Positions 11,120-22,350 of a DNA stretch of 64,000 nt are shown here, piece by piece. The notes under the pieces are model-generated. The model was not told the DNA's origin. It was given only the letters and a program-made list of their open reading frames with translations, and searched no databases. The DNA comes from Zanthoxylum bungeanum. Its lineage: Eukaryota; Streptophyta; Magnoliopsida; Sapindales; Rutaceae. The position numbers were made by a program, and so were the translations under genes. Numbering within the stretch: position 1 is the stretch's first letter; each line of letters starts with the position of its first letter. The DNA is taken from NCBI GenBank assembly GCA_019454045.1, contig SKCR01031836.1:100456-164455 (forward strand), given 5' to 3'.

Positions 11120-11983
11120 TTAGAAGTAATATCCTTTGGTTTCCCTAGGATAACCTACAAATAGACACTTATCTGATTTGGGTTCAAGTTTGGTACCATC
11201 CAAACGTTTAACGTATGCCCAGCAACCCCAAATCATCAGGAATGAGAAACCCGGTTTCTTTCCTGTCCATATCTCATACGGAGTCTGTTGAACAGACTTT
11301 GACGGAACCTTATTCAAAATAAGTATTGCACTGTTCAATGCATATCCCCAAAAGGAAATAGGTAGGTCTGTGCGACTCATCATCGACCTTACCATGTCTA
11401 ATAAAGTTCGGTTTCTCCGTTCGGACACACTATTTAATTGCGGTGTTCCGTGAGGAGTCCACTGTGAAAGAATACCATACTCTTTCAAGTAATCAAGAAA
11501 CTCATTGCTTAAGTATTCTCCACCACGGTCCGATCGTAATGTTTTAATACTTTTACCGGTCTATTTTTCTACTTCGTGTCGAAATTCTTTGAATTTCTCA
11601 AAGGTTTCCGACTTGTGTCTCATAAGATACACATAACCATAACACGATGCATCATTCGTAAAGGTTACGAAGTATTCATATCCACCTCTAGCCTGGCTAG
11701 ACATGAACCCACATACATCACTATGAACGAGGGCTAACAGTTCGGTGGCACGTGCACATTTATCGCTAAAAGGTGTTTTAGGCATTTTACCTAATAAACA
11801 AGATTCGCAGACGTCATATGAATTTCGATCAAATCCGTCCAAGTACCCACTCTTCAAAAGTGTGGATATGCGAGTCTTGTTAATGTGTCCCAGACGACAA
11901 TGCCACATATAAGTTTCATATTTGTTACTTAATGTAAGCTTTTTGTTTGTTACATTATATGTTTGAGATTCATTTATATTCAA
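11120..11983 (-). pseudogene. pol: Element C integrase (GAG-pre-integrase plus rve core)
   Basis: This would insert the DNA copy into the chromosome. In order: the zinc-binding pre-integrase motif WHCRLGHINKTRI...CESCLLGK, with the usual H-x3-H-type and C-x2-C pairs; the catalytic core with first Asp in LVHSDVCG; second Asp in LRSDRGGEY (near 11540); and catalytic Glu in SERRNRTLL (near 11415). So D,D,E are all visible. A stop (TAG) near 11560 divides the core, and further stops follow GYYF at 11120. The frame is the same as gag and protease, as expected for one copia polyprotein. Confidence 0.93.
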
Positions 11984-11986
11984 AAT

Positions 11987-12364
11987 TTAAAGACCATTAT
12001 TCACATCACCACTGCATATCTTCATATCATTTTTGTACATAAAACACCCAATGTTTCTAAAAATAAAAGTATAGCCACATTGGGCCAACAAAGAAACAGA
12101 TATAATATTTCTAGTCAAACTAGGTACATAATAACAGTCTGAAAGATTTTGTACATGCCCCGAAGGAAGTTCCAAAATATAAGTCCCAATGGCCAAAACA
12201 GAGACTCGAGTCTCATTTCCAACGCGGAGGTTAATCTTTCCTGAGGCCAGTCTCCTGCTAATCTGCAGATCCTGTACATCAGTACATATATGAGTACCAC
12301 AACCAGAATAAAAAATCCAATTTTTAAAACTATAAGTAGACATGTTTATTTCTATAACAAACAT
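11987..12364 (-). pseudogene. pol: Element C aspartic protease
   Basis: The retropepsin-like domain that would cut the polyprotein. The active-site region reads WIFYSGCGTHIC, where copia proteases normally have DSGC. The catalytic Asp is Tyr (TAT for GAT, about 12307-12309), so this copy should be inactive. Later parts (LPSGHVQNLSDCYYVPSLTRNIISV and CGYTFIF) are typical of the copia protease core. Stops at 12393 and 11985 bound the open part, in the same frame as gag and integrase. Confidence 0.9.
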
Positions 12365-12394
12365 ATCTGAAGCCGTTGCCTTGGCCGCTTTGAT

Positions 12395-13213
12395 TTACTT
12401 CATGTGCGCCTTGTACTCACGGCAGTCACGCTTCCAATGACCCTGTTTTCCACACTGCAGGCATACATCTTGGGATTTGTCTTTTGCCTTCCCAGAAGAC
12501 TTTGACGATTTGGCCTTGCCCTTCTTCTTCTTCTTCTTCTTTACACCTCCAGTTGCCTTGGGCCAAGCCCTCGGAGATTGAGATGCTGAAGCGAAGTGCG
12601 CCTCGCGCTTTTTGCCCTTCAATAGCTCTTTTTCTGCTTTACGCAGTACTGCCATCAACTCTCCAAGGGTATGGTATTGGTTCATCATATTGTAGTTCAT
12701 GATGAACCCGCTCTAGCTGTCAGGAAGAGACTGCAAGATCAAATCTATAGAAGTCTCAACCTCAAAGGTTATGCCTAGTTGACCTAGCTGTTCAATGTCA
12801 GCAATCATCTGCGACACATGGTGCTCAACAGATGAACCCTCTGACATTCGAGAGTGAAAGAGCTTTTTCTGCAAGTCATACCTTTGCGATCTAAATATAG
12901 ATCGATGAAGGTACTTTAATTTTGCCATCATAGTATAGGGATCCAATTTCTTATTTTGTCGATGAAATTGAGCGGTCATCACAGCGAGCATGACGGATTG
13001 AACAGTTGAGTTGTCATCGCTATGAGTCTTCCAAAGCTCAAGCTCAAGCGGCTGCTCATTTCCGGGCTTAGGCCCAAGAGGTCTCTCTATCGTGTAGAGC
13101 ATCCTCTCAGCCCTCAGGACAATCCTGAGGTTCATATCCCAGTCAGGAAAGTTCGCGCCATTAAAGACATTTTTGCCCATGATAATGTCTCTAACCCCGA
13201 TCTTTCCAGTCAT
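12395..13213 (-). pseudogene. gag: Element C Gag with zinc knuckle
   Basis: Gag would form the virus-like particle and bind RNA. The first 166 codons (13213-12713) hold the copia Gag N-terminus (GANFPDWDMNLRIVLRAER) and the helical UBN2-type region (KLFHSRMSEGSSVEHHVSQM). After a TAG stop at 12711-12713 the same frame continues with a Lys-rich stretch and an intact CCHC zinc knuckle, CLQCGKQGHWKRDC (about 12420-12465). The Met at 13213 begins MTGKIGVRD and opens the frame; no better upstream start is seen. One stop inside Gag makes it a pseudogene. Confidence 0.92.
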
Positions 13214-15393
13214 CTTAATTGCAATAGTCTAACTATTCAATTAACGATATTTGGGTACATTCCAACTGTTTCAAGAAAAATAATAAAATATTAGTCCAAC
13301 TAATAAATATATAATTGACGAAATAATTTAAAAGCGCGTATTTGGCAAGTATTTGAACAAAATTGCAAATTCAATACTAGCCTCCCACTATTTTTCGGCG
13401 AGCCTCTAACCCTCTGTTGAGTACTCGGGAAACCTAATTTCCTAGTGGGCTAGGATCCCGTTAAATAACACACAACATTGACTTTGGCCAACAAGTTGTA
13501 TGATATTTAACGAGGTAGATCTCTAAGATCAATTTGATCTCATCCAATTCCTAGATCCGGTAGGTGGACCTCCAAGTCCGAAACATATATACAATATATA
13601 TGCCAATATATCCAATATATTTTCCTAACCTTTTCCTCTGAATCAACTAAGCCTTGGCTTTGGCTCAACAAGCGTAATGATTCCAGTTAAGCGGGACCCA
13701 TTGACTTTGGAAAGCTTCGTAATCGATGTCGATGAACAAGAAGTGATCTTGATTTTGGCCAACAAATCACAACTTGGCCAAGACATGCGATATGGAATAA
13801 AGCCTTCATGATTCAAACACATCCGCGATGGACAAAGGTCTTGACTTTGGCCAACAAACCAATGCCAATCTTGGATCTTGAGAATGAATCACTCAATGGA
13901 AGGAAAACGCTTAATATTTGTTGAGGGTTTTTCGCGTAATTGGCAACCATTTATTTATCTTTGATTAGGTCTCATCATACACCCTTAAGCATGCATTCTA
14001 AAAGCATAATAAAGCGCGATAAATAAAATAATAAGGATATGCGGATGGATATCTCACAAATTGTTCCTAGAACAAATCACTCCATTTCCTCTCCCCGGCT
14101 ATCACTATTCTAACTTCTACCCAATTACATAATACAATAAAGAAACCTCATTACATTGAGGGGAATTGGTGCGAAGAGAATTACAAAGAATCGAGAGATA
14201 AAGGCTGGACACGCATGTCCAATCCAATTTAATAAATTCTAAATTTATTACAACAATTTCCAAAATTGCCCTCACCCATCTAATATCCAACCAATATACA
14301 TTATTCATACAATACATCAATGTATTCACACAAAGCATGTTATTCAATCAATCTAATCCAATTAATTAATATTTGAATTAAGTGATCATCCAATGTTCAA
14401 ACAACAATTTGATTTGCGCGAGTCCAACTCGTTTGAGAAAAAGTACTCAAAGTACGAATTCTTGAATTATATCGAACTACAATTTTAAATCCAATTTAAT
14501 TTGTATTCAATACTAATTCTTTATTTAATTCTAAATTAAATAATTACACTTTTAATGTGCCTTTACGACTTAGATTCTAAATCTAATCTTAATGGGTCTC
14601 AAAGCCCAATTAACATCCAATGTCAATTAATCAAAGTCCAATGAATTTCAATTAATTTCTTAAGGCATGGACTTTGGCAACCAAAGCCCAATAAGGAATC
14701 ACTCTTTGCAACAAAATTAATTTTGGCCCATTAGGCCCAATTAATTATTTAAAGGCCCATTAGTTATATTTGGACTTAATGGAATGGTTTTAGGCCCAAT
14801 TTGGATCCAATCCAATTGTCCTAAACCAACTTGGCCCAACCAAGCCCATTAGGCCCAAATACAACAATTTTAGCCCAATTCCAAATTAAGCCCAAATTAA
14901 TTAAATTCTAATATTCTAAATTTCACAATTTAATTAATTAAAGTGTATAACCATAATTAATTATTTAAATTAACATTTCCAAAATATCAATTTACATAAA
15001 TAATCATGATTTATTATGTTCAATTAATGTCCAACACAATTGAAACAAAATCAACTCATTTACATGCTCTATATGTCACGGCAATATGTATTTTTTTCTC
15101 ATTAATTTTGATTTCAATCCAATTAAATCACAAATCAATTTATCCATTCATTTTAAACTCATCCAATGGTCCAAAAATCAAAATCACCATGACATTAGGG
15201 TTCATGTTACATTCAGCCCAGCCTAGCAATTTGGGGAAAATTAATCCAATTACTTTTTTATAAAATTGATCATGCATGACTCTAAGTTAACATTATCTAA
15301 GCATACTCAAACAAACAATTTGATTAAATCATGCTAAAATCAAAAGTACCCAAATTCAAGATTAAAAACCCTAATTCAATTTCATGCTTAAAT
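13214..15393 (-). other. Element C leader (no gene seen)
   Basis: About 2.2 kb between primer binding site and gag. It contains dispersed copies of the motif TTGACTTTGGCCAACAA (near 13470, 13750 and 13845, plus variants), also found in the leaders of E (39350-39770) and I (26570-26960). A Gly/Asn-poor, AT-rich stretch with many AATTAATT words lies at 14350-15000. I see no convincing sense gene. An antisense frame around the repeats is conserved in part in E and I. Confidence 0.7.
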
Positions 15394-15408
15394 AGGCTCT
15401 GATGCCAT
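15394..15408 (-). other. Primer binding site of element C
   Basis: On the minus strand this reads ATGGCATCAGAGCCT, directly after the LTR end at 15409. TGGCATCAGAGCC is a one-base variant of the tRNA-iMet complement. It proves that 15409 onward is the 5' LTR of a minus-strand element. Confidence 0.85.
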
Positions 15409-15622
15409 TGTTGGGTCTCTAAGATCAATACCAAGGATCTATAAGCATGTAAAAGGTGTGAAAAATCAAAGGAATATAGCGGAAATATACTCACATTGAT
15501 CGGTTAGATGTATGTGGGAAGTTCAAAAATTCCTCATTTGAAATTGCTCCAAGCTCCTCTTGATTTGTATGTTGAAGCTCGAAGCTTGAAGAATGAGATT
15601 CTAAACTCTTGGGAAAGGTTTC
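15409..15622 (-). mobile_element. Element C 5' LTR, inner part
   Basis: Starts TGTTGGGTCTCTAAGATC and follows the 3' LTR (7294 onward) until 15622, where gypsy element D starts. The remaining LTR sequence resumes at 51927-53639. The uninterrupted LTR would be about 1.92 kb, close to the 1947 bp of the 3' LTR. Confidence 0.93.
15618..15622. repeat. Target-site duplication of element D, left
   Basis: GTTTC here, GTCTC at 51927-51931 on the far side of D. The empty site is seen in the other C LTR (about 7499-7515, AGGTTTCCCTATCACC). One base differs, consistent with mutation after insertion. Confidence 0.8.
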
Positions 15623-15971
15623 TGTAGGCACTGCATTTTTGCATATAAGTCCCGATGATGAGCCTCATATGGAGGCACTACTCTTTAAGTTGCGGAAGTC
15701 GCGGGAAACGGACGTCGGAAGGGAGAAGTCAGAAATCAATACCTTGTTGGATTTAATTCGTTTGCTTAGCTTCGGGTTTGCTCATTGGACCTCTGTTTTA
15801 TAATTTACCCTCGGCCCAAACCTACACCAAGCAACACACCCAAGCCCACACACCACCAAGCCACACACCAAGCCCACCAAAAGAACCAAAACACACGCCC
15901 AAAAGGACCAACCACACGCCCATCTCCTCCAAAATAACAAATCCACACAATAAAATCATGTTTAAATCTAA

Positions 15972-16112
15972 TCAAATCACCTTCCCGAATTAAAAGAATC
16001 AAATTAAATCACCTTCCCGAATTAAAAGAATCAAATCAAATCTCATAAATCACATTCCTAATTAAATTAAATCACATGCCTAAACTAAATCAAATCAAAT
16101 CAAATCAAATTA
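15972..16112 (+). repeat. Short tandem repeats in D LTR
   Basis: Two to three copies of a unit with core CACCTTCCCGAATTAAAAG, then an (AAATC)n run at 16084-16112. In the 3' LTR the same place (50195-50372) has one more unit and a longer AAATC run, so the array differs between the two LTRs of one element. Confidence 0.75.
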
Positions 16113-16221
16113 CCTTCCTAAATTGAAGAGATCCTTTCATTATGACACAAAAATTAAACATTCCCCCATAATTACACAATCTCTGTTTTCCTACCCGTAT
16201 AAGGTAAACCCAACTCTCTCC

Positions 16222-16230
16222 TATAAAAAG
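16222..16230 (+). promoter_or_regulatory. TATA box of element D LTR
   Basis: TATAAAAAG following a pyrimidine-rich run. It is conserved at 50482-50490. The solo LTR F has TATTTAAAG at about 56607-56615 in an equivalent context. Confidence 0.6.
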
Positions 16231-17656
16231 AAGCATAAACCAAACCTTAGAACCCCTAGAACATTCACGCAAAAAGCAAAGAAATTCCCCATGCCATTGC
16301 CGTGAACACACTGCCCTAAAATCTCTCCCCATTGATGCCAAACTACACCCAACAAACAGCCTTACATTGCCGCATAAACCCAACCAGAAACTGTCCCATA
16401 TTACCGCAAATCCCAGCCAGAAAATAGTCTTTAAATTCACGCCAAACTGTCCCTTGCAACCATTAAAAACTGCACTGAAAATCAGCCCTGCAACCACCAA
16501 AAATTGCACTGAAAATCAGCCCTCTATTCACCGCACAAATAGCCCCAAAACACCTCATATTCACCGTAAAACAGTCCCCAAACTGCACCCTTAAACCATA
16601 AAAAACGGCACTCCAAAACACCTCTTAAATTCCTAAACACTACACTCTAAAATACCCATTCATCACCAAAAAAAAATTGCACTTCAAAACAGCAACAAAA
16701 ACAGCAGAAATAGCAGTCCAAAATAGCGAGGCAATGAAGAAAAACAACGAACCAGCGAATCAGAAAAGTTGCGGACCATCAACCCTTCCGACAACCGCGA
16801 AACGCACTTCCAAGAGGTGACTTAAGAGGTTAGACCTGAGGGCACCCATTTATCTATTCCCGTTCTTTTTTTATTTATTATTTATTAGTAATTATTTACA
16901 TGTGAATTGTTGATTTATGTATGTTGTGGCCATGGGATGAGTGATTTTTTGCTATCTCTCGTGGTATATTGGATGGAAACCCGGACATAAATTATGTTGC
17001 CAAATCCGAATAGACGGTAGTGTGGTCTGAACTCGGGATACAATTCCACGTACCACTTGAGAAACGCACATATTTTGTTCATCTAATCTTGTGTTTATTC
17101 ATTATTTATTAGAAATAGTATCTTACTTTTATGCATGATGTAGTGTTTAGTAGGTTATTTTTATGCATGAGTTAGTTGTTTAGCATATTATTTGTCTTAG
17201 TTATTCCTTTCGTGTTAGGAACTTAATTATATCTCCGCTAAGATTATGTTTAGATTATTATTCATTTATATCGCCATGTTTATCAATTTAATGCGTTCAT
17301 GAGATTGTGTGCTTGCCGTTATTTCGACTTACTTTTATACATGCAAACTTAGTTATAGGTTTTACTTTTATGTATGCAAATTTAGACATAGTTATTCTTA
17401 CGTATGTATGTTGCTTAGACTTGGTTAGATTATTGCACAAATCCTTTCATTACAATTGGCATAAGTAAGGGACCATTCCGAACCCAACGATTTGAGGTCT
17501 TCCCTTGCGAGGGGTGAGTGCGGCCTTAAATCATTTCCCAGTTCACACTAGGTGGTGACTCCATTATTCTCCGATTTAGTCCTCCACGGGCTACTCCGTA
17601 CTCCCGACTAGGCCGCTAGCCTAGAACAGCGTCGTCAAGTTCTATGTCCTACAGTT

Positions 17657-17674
17657 TAGTGACTCCACTGGGGA
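17657..17674 (+). other. Primer binding site of element D
   Basis: TAGTGACTCCACTGGGGA begins 3 bases after the LTR end. It resembles the TGGCGACTCCACTGGGGA sites of Tat/Ogre-type elements, usually ascribed to a tRNA-Arg primer. I recall that assignment from the family and did not test it. The first bases have diverged. Confidence 0.65.
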
Positions 17675-18539
17675 TAGAGAATCGGCCCGAAATAATGCCT
17701 TGTAATGTTTGTGATTTTTGTTTTAGTTAACAAAAGGCACTATTAAATCAAAGGCACTATTAGAGCTAGGTAATGGTTTGGTGTCCTCCTTCATTCAATA
17801 CCTTTCTATAAGGAAAAGCTGTGAAGGCACCTAGATAATCATTTACTCGAAGCTTAACGTGATGGACTAATTTAGAGGACCTATTGTTTATTCATGTCAC
17901 CAAGGTGATAAGAGCCTAAGAGGCTTGGGTATTTAAGAGAGTTCGCTCCACCCTCCCTCTGGGGAATCTTCAATAGGAAATCCATTTGACAGTCAGTCAT
18001 GCACCATAAATCGTTGGCACGTACCTTAAAGTATAAAAAAGGTGTGCTCACTTGGTCACTCGAACCCTTGAGTGAGGAGTCCTAGTTGTGGGAAATCCTT
18101 CGCCAGCGGGAGCCTTTGTCTATACCCCATAAACCCACATGAGAACCATAGTCGTAAGATCAATATAAATTATTTCTTTATGCTTGTGTTTGGGACCATC
18201 ATCATTTGGATTCAATTGGACTTTTTATCATGAGGTATGTCTTATGACAATTAAGCCAAGAGCTTCTGAAATACCGATGGGCCGCTTTGTGTTTGGGCCC
18301 CGTATCATTTGAAGTTATTTAGCCACGTTATCGCAAAAGTGTAAACCTGTTGGGCCTTTTTAAACTAGGACAAGTTTGCACCGCGAAATAGTATGGTTGA
18401 ATGCTTTGAAATATTAATGGGCTGACTTATATATTTTATGCATTGCACGCATACATGCTGACTAAAAGTTTTAAAAGACACCATAGATACCCGTTGGGTT
18501 AGGGAAGAGGGAAGACTCGTCAAAAATCTGTTAACAAAC
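17675..18539 (+). other. Element D leader (no gene seen)
   Basis: About 860 bp between primer binding site and gag with no long frame. Ogre elements often carry an extra ORF before gag; none is recognisable here. Confidence 0.6.
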
Positions 18540-20225
18540 ATGAGCGAATCAGAGAATGGGGGATCTCGCATGGATCAGCTGGAGACTAGTCTCACTAAGG
18601 TTAACGAAAAATTGCAAGCTTTGACCACTGCTATGGCAAATATGGCTATGCCCCGTGCTGGGGGTGGCTGTGAGAATGTGAGGCGGGAAGAGCCTCCGAA
18701 CAGGTTGAGTGAGGATATCAATATTTTTTATGATGACATGGCTGAGTATGTCGACGGGAGGATAGCCGGGCCTCAGGCCGAATTACAGAAACTCCGGGAT
18801 CAGGTAGAGTCAGTTACCCTCAAGCTGAAGGGTAAACATGAAGATTTGATGGACTATGAGGAGATGAATTTTGTGGAGCAGCTGCCAGCTCAGTTTAAGA
18901 TGCATGACATAGCCAAGTTCAATGGGAACGGGAATCCGAGGGTCCATCTCCAACAGTATGTTTATGTAATGAGTTCAGTGGGTCTATCGAATCGACAGGT
19001 TCAGAAGATGTTCGTGATGTCACTTGAAGGGGCACCTGTGGTATGGTATCACTGTCTGGAGAGAAAGGTAAAATATGATTGGAGGGCATTGGCAAAGGCC
19101 TTTCTGAATCCATATGTCACGGATTTGGAGATCGACTTGTCACTTCGTGACTTTCAGAATACCAAATAGAATCCGGAGGAGAGCTTCAAGAATTATGTGG
19201 ATCGCTGGAGAAGCCAGCTTCTGAAAATGCAGACCTGGCCCTCGGAGAAGGACCAGATCAATATGATTATCAAGGGCACAAAGCCCTCTATTTATGGCAA
19301 GTTGAGGAGGATGACCTCTATGATTACTGATTTCCGACAGTTGAGGGAGACTGTCATGGATATTGAGGAAGAGGAAGCTGAGAACAAGAAGTTTTATGGC
19401 CTGAACATGACGACTATTGGAGGACCATCTGGTGCCAAGCCCGTTTCCGCTGAAATTGCCGCCATTAAGAACCGGCATTTCTCTAACCTGGGTAGGCCTT
19501 TGTCTAAAGTGCTTGAGAAGTTGGCGAGACAAGGACTCCTAAAACCCTTGGAGACTAGACCACTTCCACACCCTCTACCACCAAATCTCAACCCGAACCT
19601 TTAGTGCCACTACCACCAGTAAAAAGTCCATGAAACCGATAGTTGTGCCCTCCTTCGACATGAAATCCAAGACCTCATAGACTCCCACAAAATACCTGAC
19701 CCAGAAAAAGAGCAACCCAACACACATCGAAACCCCTTACCTAACTATCACTCCGTCTCACCACATACATACATGATTAGCTCTGGCCTACCTAAAAGCC
19801 TTGTCCTCCAAACCTTTGACCGCCAAGCCTTTTGCTTGAGGATTTGGGATAGCAATAGTGAGGATGAAACAGAGCAGGGGAAGAATTTTTGGCTGGACTT
19901 CTCAAGCAGTGATGAAGAGGAGGTGAAAGGAATGACACGTAGTGGACATTTTTACAGTGATACAGCAGAGAAAGGCAAGGAGGTGTTGGCCGAAGGTAGA
20001 GAAGTGGCGGAGAACGGTGATAACACTGAAGGAGATGTAGTGCTGCGTCAGTTGAAGAAGACACGAGCACAGCTGAGCATTTGGCAGTTGTTGTGTGTAT
20101 CGCAGGAGCACAGCTGTGTCATGGTTGAGGCCTTGAACAAGATAATAATGCCGGAGGATGCCAACCCTACGATGTTTGTAGGATCGGTGCAAAATGAAGC
20201 TTTGCAGGTGATAACCTTTTTCTGA
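18540..20225 (+). pseudogene. gag: Element D Gag
   Basis: Structural protein of a Ty3/gypsy element. The frame starts at Met 18540, with a short heptad-like N-terminus (LETSLTKVNEKLQALTTAM). The Retrotrans_gag region includes FNGNGNPRVHLQQYV and VVWYHCLERKVKYDWRALAKAF. The same frame continues past stops at 19167, 19602 and 19617 into a zinc-knuckle-like CHYHQ...HETDSCALLRHEIQDLIDS, typical of the Tat lineage. An acidic stretch then runs to 20225. A one-base frameshift in the T run near 20217 moves the protease into the next frame. Confidence 0.92.
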
Positions 20226-20760
20226 GGAGGAACTCCCGGAGGAAGGAAGAAATCACAATAGGCCACTATTCATAAGAGCTGAAGTGAGGGGCAAGAGGAC
20301 ATCTTGTGTGATGGTGGATGATGGCTCATTTGTCAATGTGTGCCCTTTGAAGATTTTGTCGAGGTTGGGTATGAAGACGACATATCTGAGTCCTTTTAAT
20401 ATGACTATCAAGGCATATGATGATAGTAAGTGGGGAGTTGAGGTTGAGTTCACGGTGCTTGATATCCCAGCCACTTTTGCTTTGTTATTGGGAAGGCCAT
20501 GGTTCCATAAGCTTGGGGCCGTGCCCTCCACTCTGCATCAAGTCATCAAGTTTCTGTATGGGGGAGAGATTGTCACTATCAAAGCTGAAGTAGACAATGT
20601 TGTGGCCGCCTTAGAGATACAACCTTTTACGAGGTTCCAAGTTTTGGCAACCTTTGAGGAGTGGGTGGATCCTAAGGTGGCTAGGATCATGGAGATGATG
20701 AAGTTCGAGTCGGGTACAGGTTCGGGTGTTGGAGGAGCCTTGCCCGACTTCAAGGGGTAG
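20226..20760 (+). pseudogene. pro: Element D aspartic protease
   Basis: Retropepsin domain between Gag and RT. The frame can be followed from about 20222 (the family motif EEELPEEGRNHNRPLF just before it) into SCVMVDDGSFVNVCPL. VDDGS takes the place of the D-[ST]-G active site; Tat elements usually show VDNGS here, so this is a lineage trait rather than damage. The flap and C-terminal part FALLLGRPWFHKLGAVPSTL is standard. A TAG stop at 20758-20760 lies in frame with what follows. Confidence 0.88.
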
Positions 20761-21435
20761 ACCAACAAGAGAGGTTTAGGTTACAAGTCCGACGAGGATA
20801 AGCCGAAGACCAAAAAGAAAGGATTGAAGCTAACAGAATACTTCGTGAAAGCAACAATGTATCAAGGAGGGCCTGAACAAGTGGAAGTCAATGGGATCAT
20901 GGTACCGGGATTTGAAATCTTCCAGGATGTGATGGGTGAAAAACTGCTGGTAGAAGAAGTTGCAAAGGATGGAGACAAGTGGGAGGAGGAGCTGATGAAG
21001 TTGGAGAGCCTGACCCTCGAGGAGAATAAGGAGACTGAAGAAAACCCGGTTGTGGGGGATGAAGAGTCTGTGGAGGATGAAGATGTTTATCTCTCTGATT
21101 TATTTGAGTGTACCTCTGCATTCGTTAATAATAAAGACATTCATTTCGCTTACTTGCCTGGGTCTCTTCCTTTCAACTTGCATGATTTGAGTATATTTGA
21201 CATCAACTCAACCAAAACAAACGCATTTAACCTTGGTACGCTTGAAAGCCCCAAGGAGATCTTAATTGCAAATGAGGTTACCTTTGAGGAGTGGAAGAAA
21301 CTAGAGGAGATGTTGGTCAAATATGCCAAAGTATTCGCTTGGTCCTATGAGGACATGCCCGAAGTAGACAAAAGCATTGCCCAGCACGCGATACCGACCT
21401 ATCCGAACATGAAGCCGATAAAGCAGAAGCTCTGA
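20761..21435 (+). pseudogene. pol: Element D protease-RT linker
   Basis: A 225-codon stretch in the protease frame joining protease to RT. It is rich in Glu and Asp (about 20990-21090). It carries sequence normally just before RT in gypsy elements (WSYEDMPEVDKSIAQH and ...PNMKPIKQKL). TGA at 21433-21435 breaks it, and a TAG follows about 15 bases later (RMRPE then stop). I see no splice-like signals strong enough to claim the intron known from Ogre elements. Confidence 0.75.
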
Positions 21436-22350
21436 AGAATGAGACCCGAGTAGGCTGAGAAAGTTAGAGAAGAAGTCAAGAAGCAGATAGATGTGGGATT
21501 TCTGGAAGTAGTAAAGTACCATGAGTGGTTAGCAAACATTGTGCCAGTACCGAAGAAAGATGGAAAGGTCAGAATGTGCGTGGATTACAAAGACCTCAAC
21601 AAAACTTGCCCGAAGGATGATTTTCCTCTACCCCATATAGACGTATTGGTCGATAGTGCAGCTTTATCTGCCATGTACTCATTCGCGGATGGGTTCTTAG
21701 GATATAATCAGGTTCTTATGGTTGAAGAAGACAAGCATAAGATTGTCTTTGTTACTGAATGGGGTACGTATTGTTACAAGGTGATGTTGTTTGGGCTTAA
21801 GAATGCATGAGCCACTTATCAACGGATGGCCACTACGTTGTTCCATTACTTAATAAAGAAAGAGATTGAAGTATTTGTGGATGACATGATGGTGAAGTCA
21901 GAGACAAGAAGCAGACACATAGAAGCACTGGAGAAGTTCATCGAACGAGTCGATAAATACAACTTGCGGCTAAATCCCAAGAAGTGCGTGTTCGGAGTAA
22001 CGTCGGGGAAGTTACTAGGACATACAGTGGGAATGAGAGGAATAGAAGTAGACCCCAAAAAGATCAAGGCAATTACTGAAATGCCTGCACCGAAGACAGA
22101 GAAAGAAATCAGAGCATTCCTTGGGAAAATTCAGTACATCAGTCGGTTCATCGCCAAGTTGACGTCCGTATGTGAGCCTATCTTCAAATTTTTAAGGAAG
22201 GACTAGCTAGTGAAATGGAATGAGCAATGCCAAGAATCCTTTGACAAGATCATAGAATATTTGGTGAAGCCTCCTATATTGAAACCTCCAAGACTGGGCA
22301 AACCCTTGGTACTGTATTTGGCCATAGAACTCGAAGCATTGGGGGCGATG
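21436..22350 (+). pseudogene. pol: Element D reverse transcriptase (split by E)
   Basis: Gypsy-type RT (RVT_1) in one frame with stops at 21808 and 22204. Motifs in order: FLEVVKYHEWLANIVPVPKK; RMCVDYKDLNKTCPKDDFPL; FADGFLGYNQV (usual DGYSGYNQI); VMLFGLKNA; and the catalytic box VFVDDMMVKS, keeping both Asp of xxDD. Then come the thumb and connection, RLNPKKCVFGVTSGKLLGH and PKTEKEIRAFLGKIQYISRF, and the start of RNase H, LVLYLAIELEALGAM. Element E interrupts exactly here; the protein resumes at 45402. Besides the stops, the active site looks sound. Confidence 0.95.
22346..22350. repeat. Target-site duplication of element E, left
   Basis: CGATG here and CGATG at 45402-45406. Removing E restores GGGCGATGATGG and the D RNase H reading frame. 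This is perfect evidence of a simple 5-bp-duplicating insertion. Confidence 0.95.

Larger units (their letters stand above)
15623..17653 (+). mobile_element. Element D (gypsy, Tat lineage) 5' LTR
   Basis: A 2031-bp LTR starting TGTAGGCACTGC and ending GTCCTACA, repeated at 49857-51926. A TATA box (TATAAAAAG) is at 16222-16230 and at 50482-50490 in the other copy. Around 15972-16040 a roughly 30-bp unit (AATCACCTTCCCGAATTAAA) is tandemly repeated, and an AAATC microsatellite is at 16084-16112. A more distant solo copy lies at 56034-58280. Confidence 0.95.

Noticed and set aside
12484..12702. Plus-strand frame opposite the zinc knuckle of C Gag, and similar frames opposite D Gag and Pol (for example 19140-19532, 46158-46721)
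   Set aside because: These are antisense shadows of clear retrotransposon proteins.
16105..16594. Overlapping 60-134 codon frames in the D LTRs (also 50525-50835 and 56993-57427)
   Set aside because: They lie in C/A-rich low-complexity LTR sequence, occur on both strands, and are not kept as the same frame in the three LTR copies.
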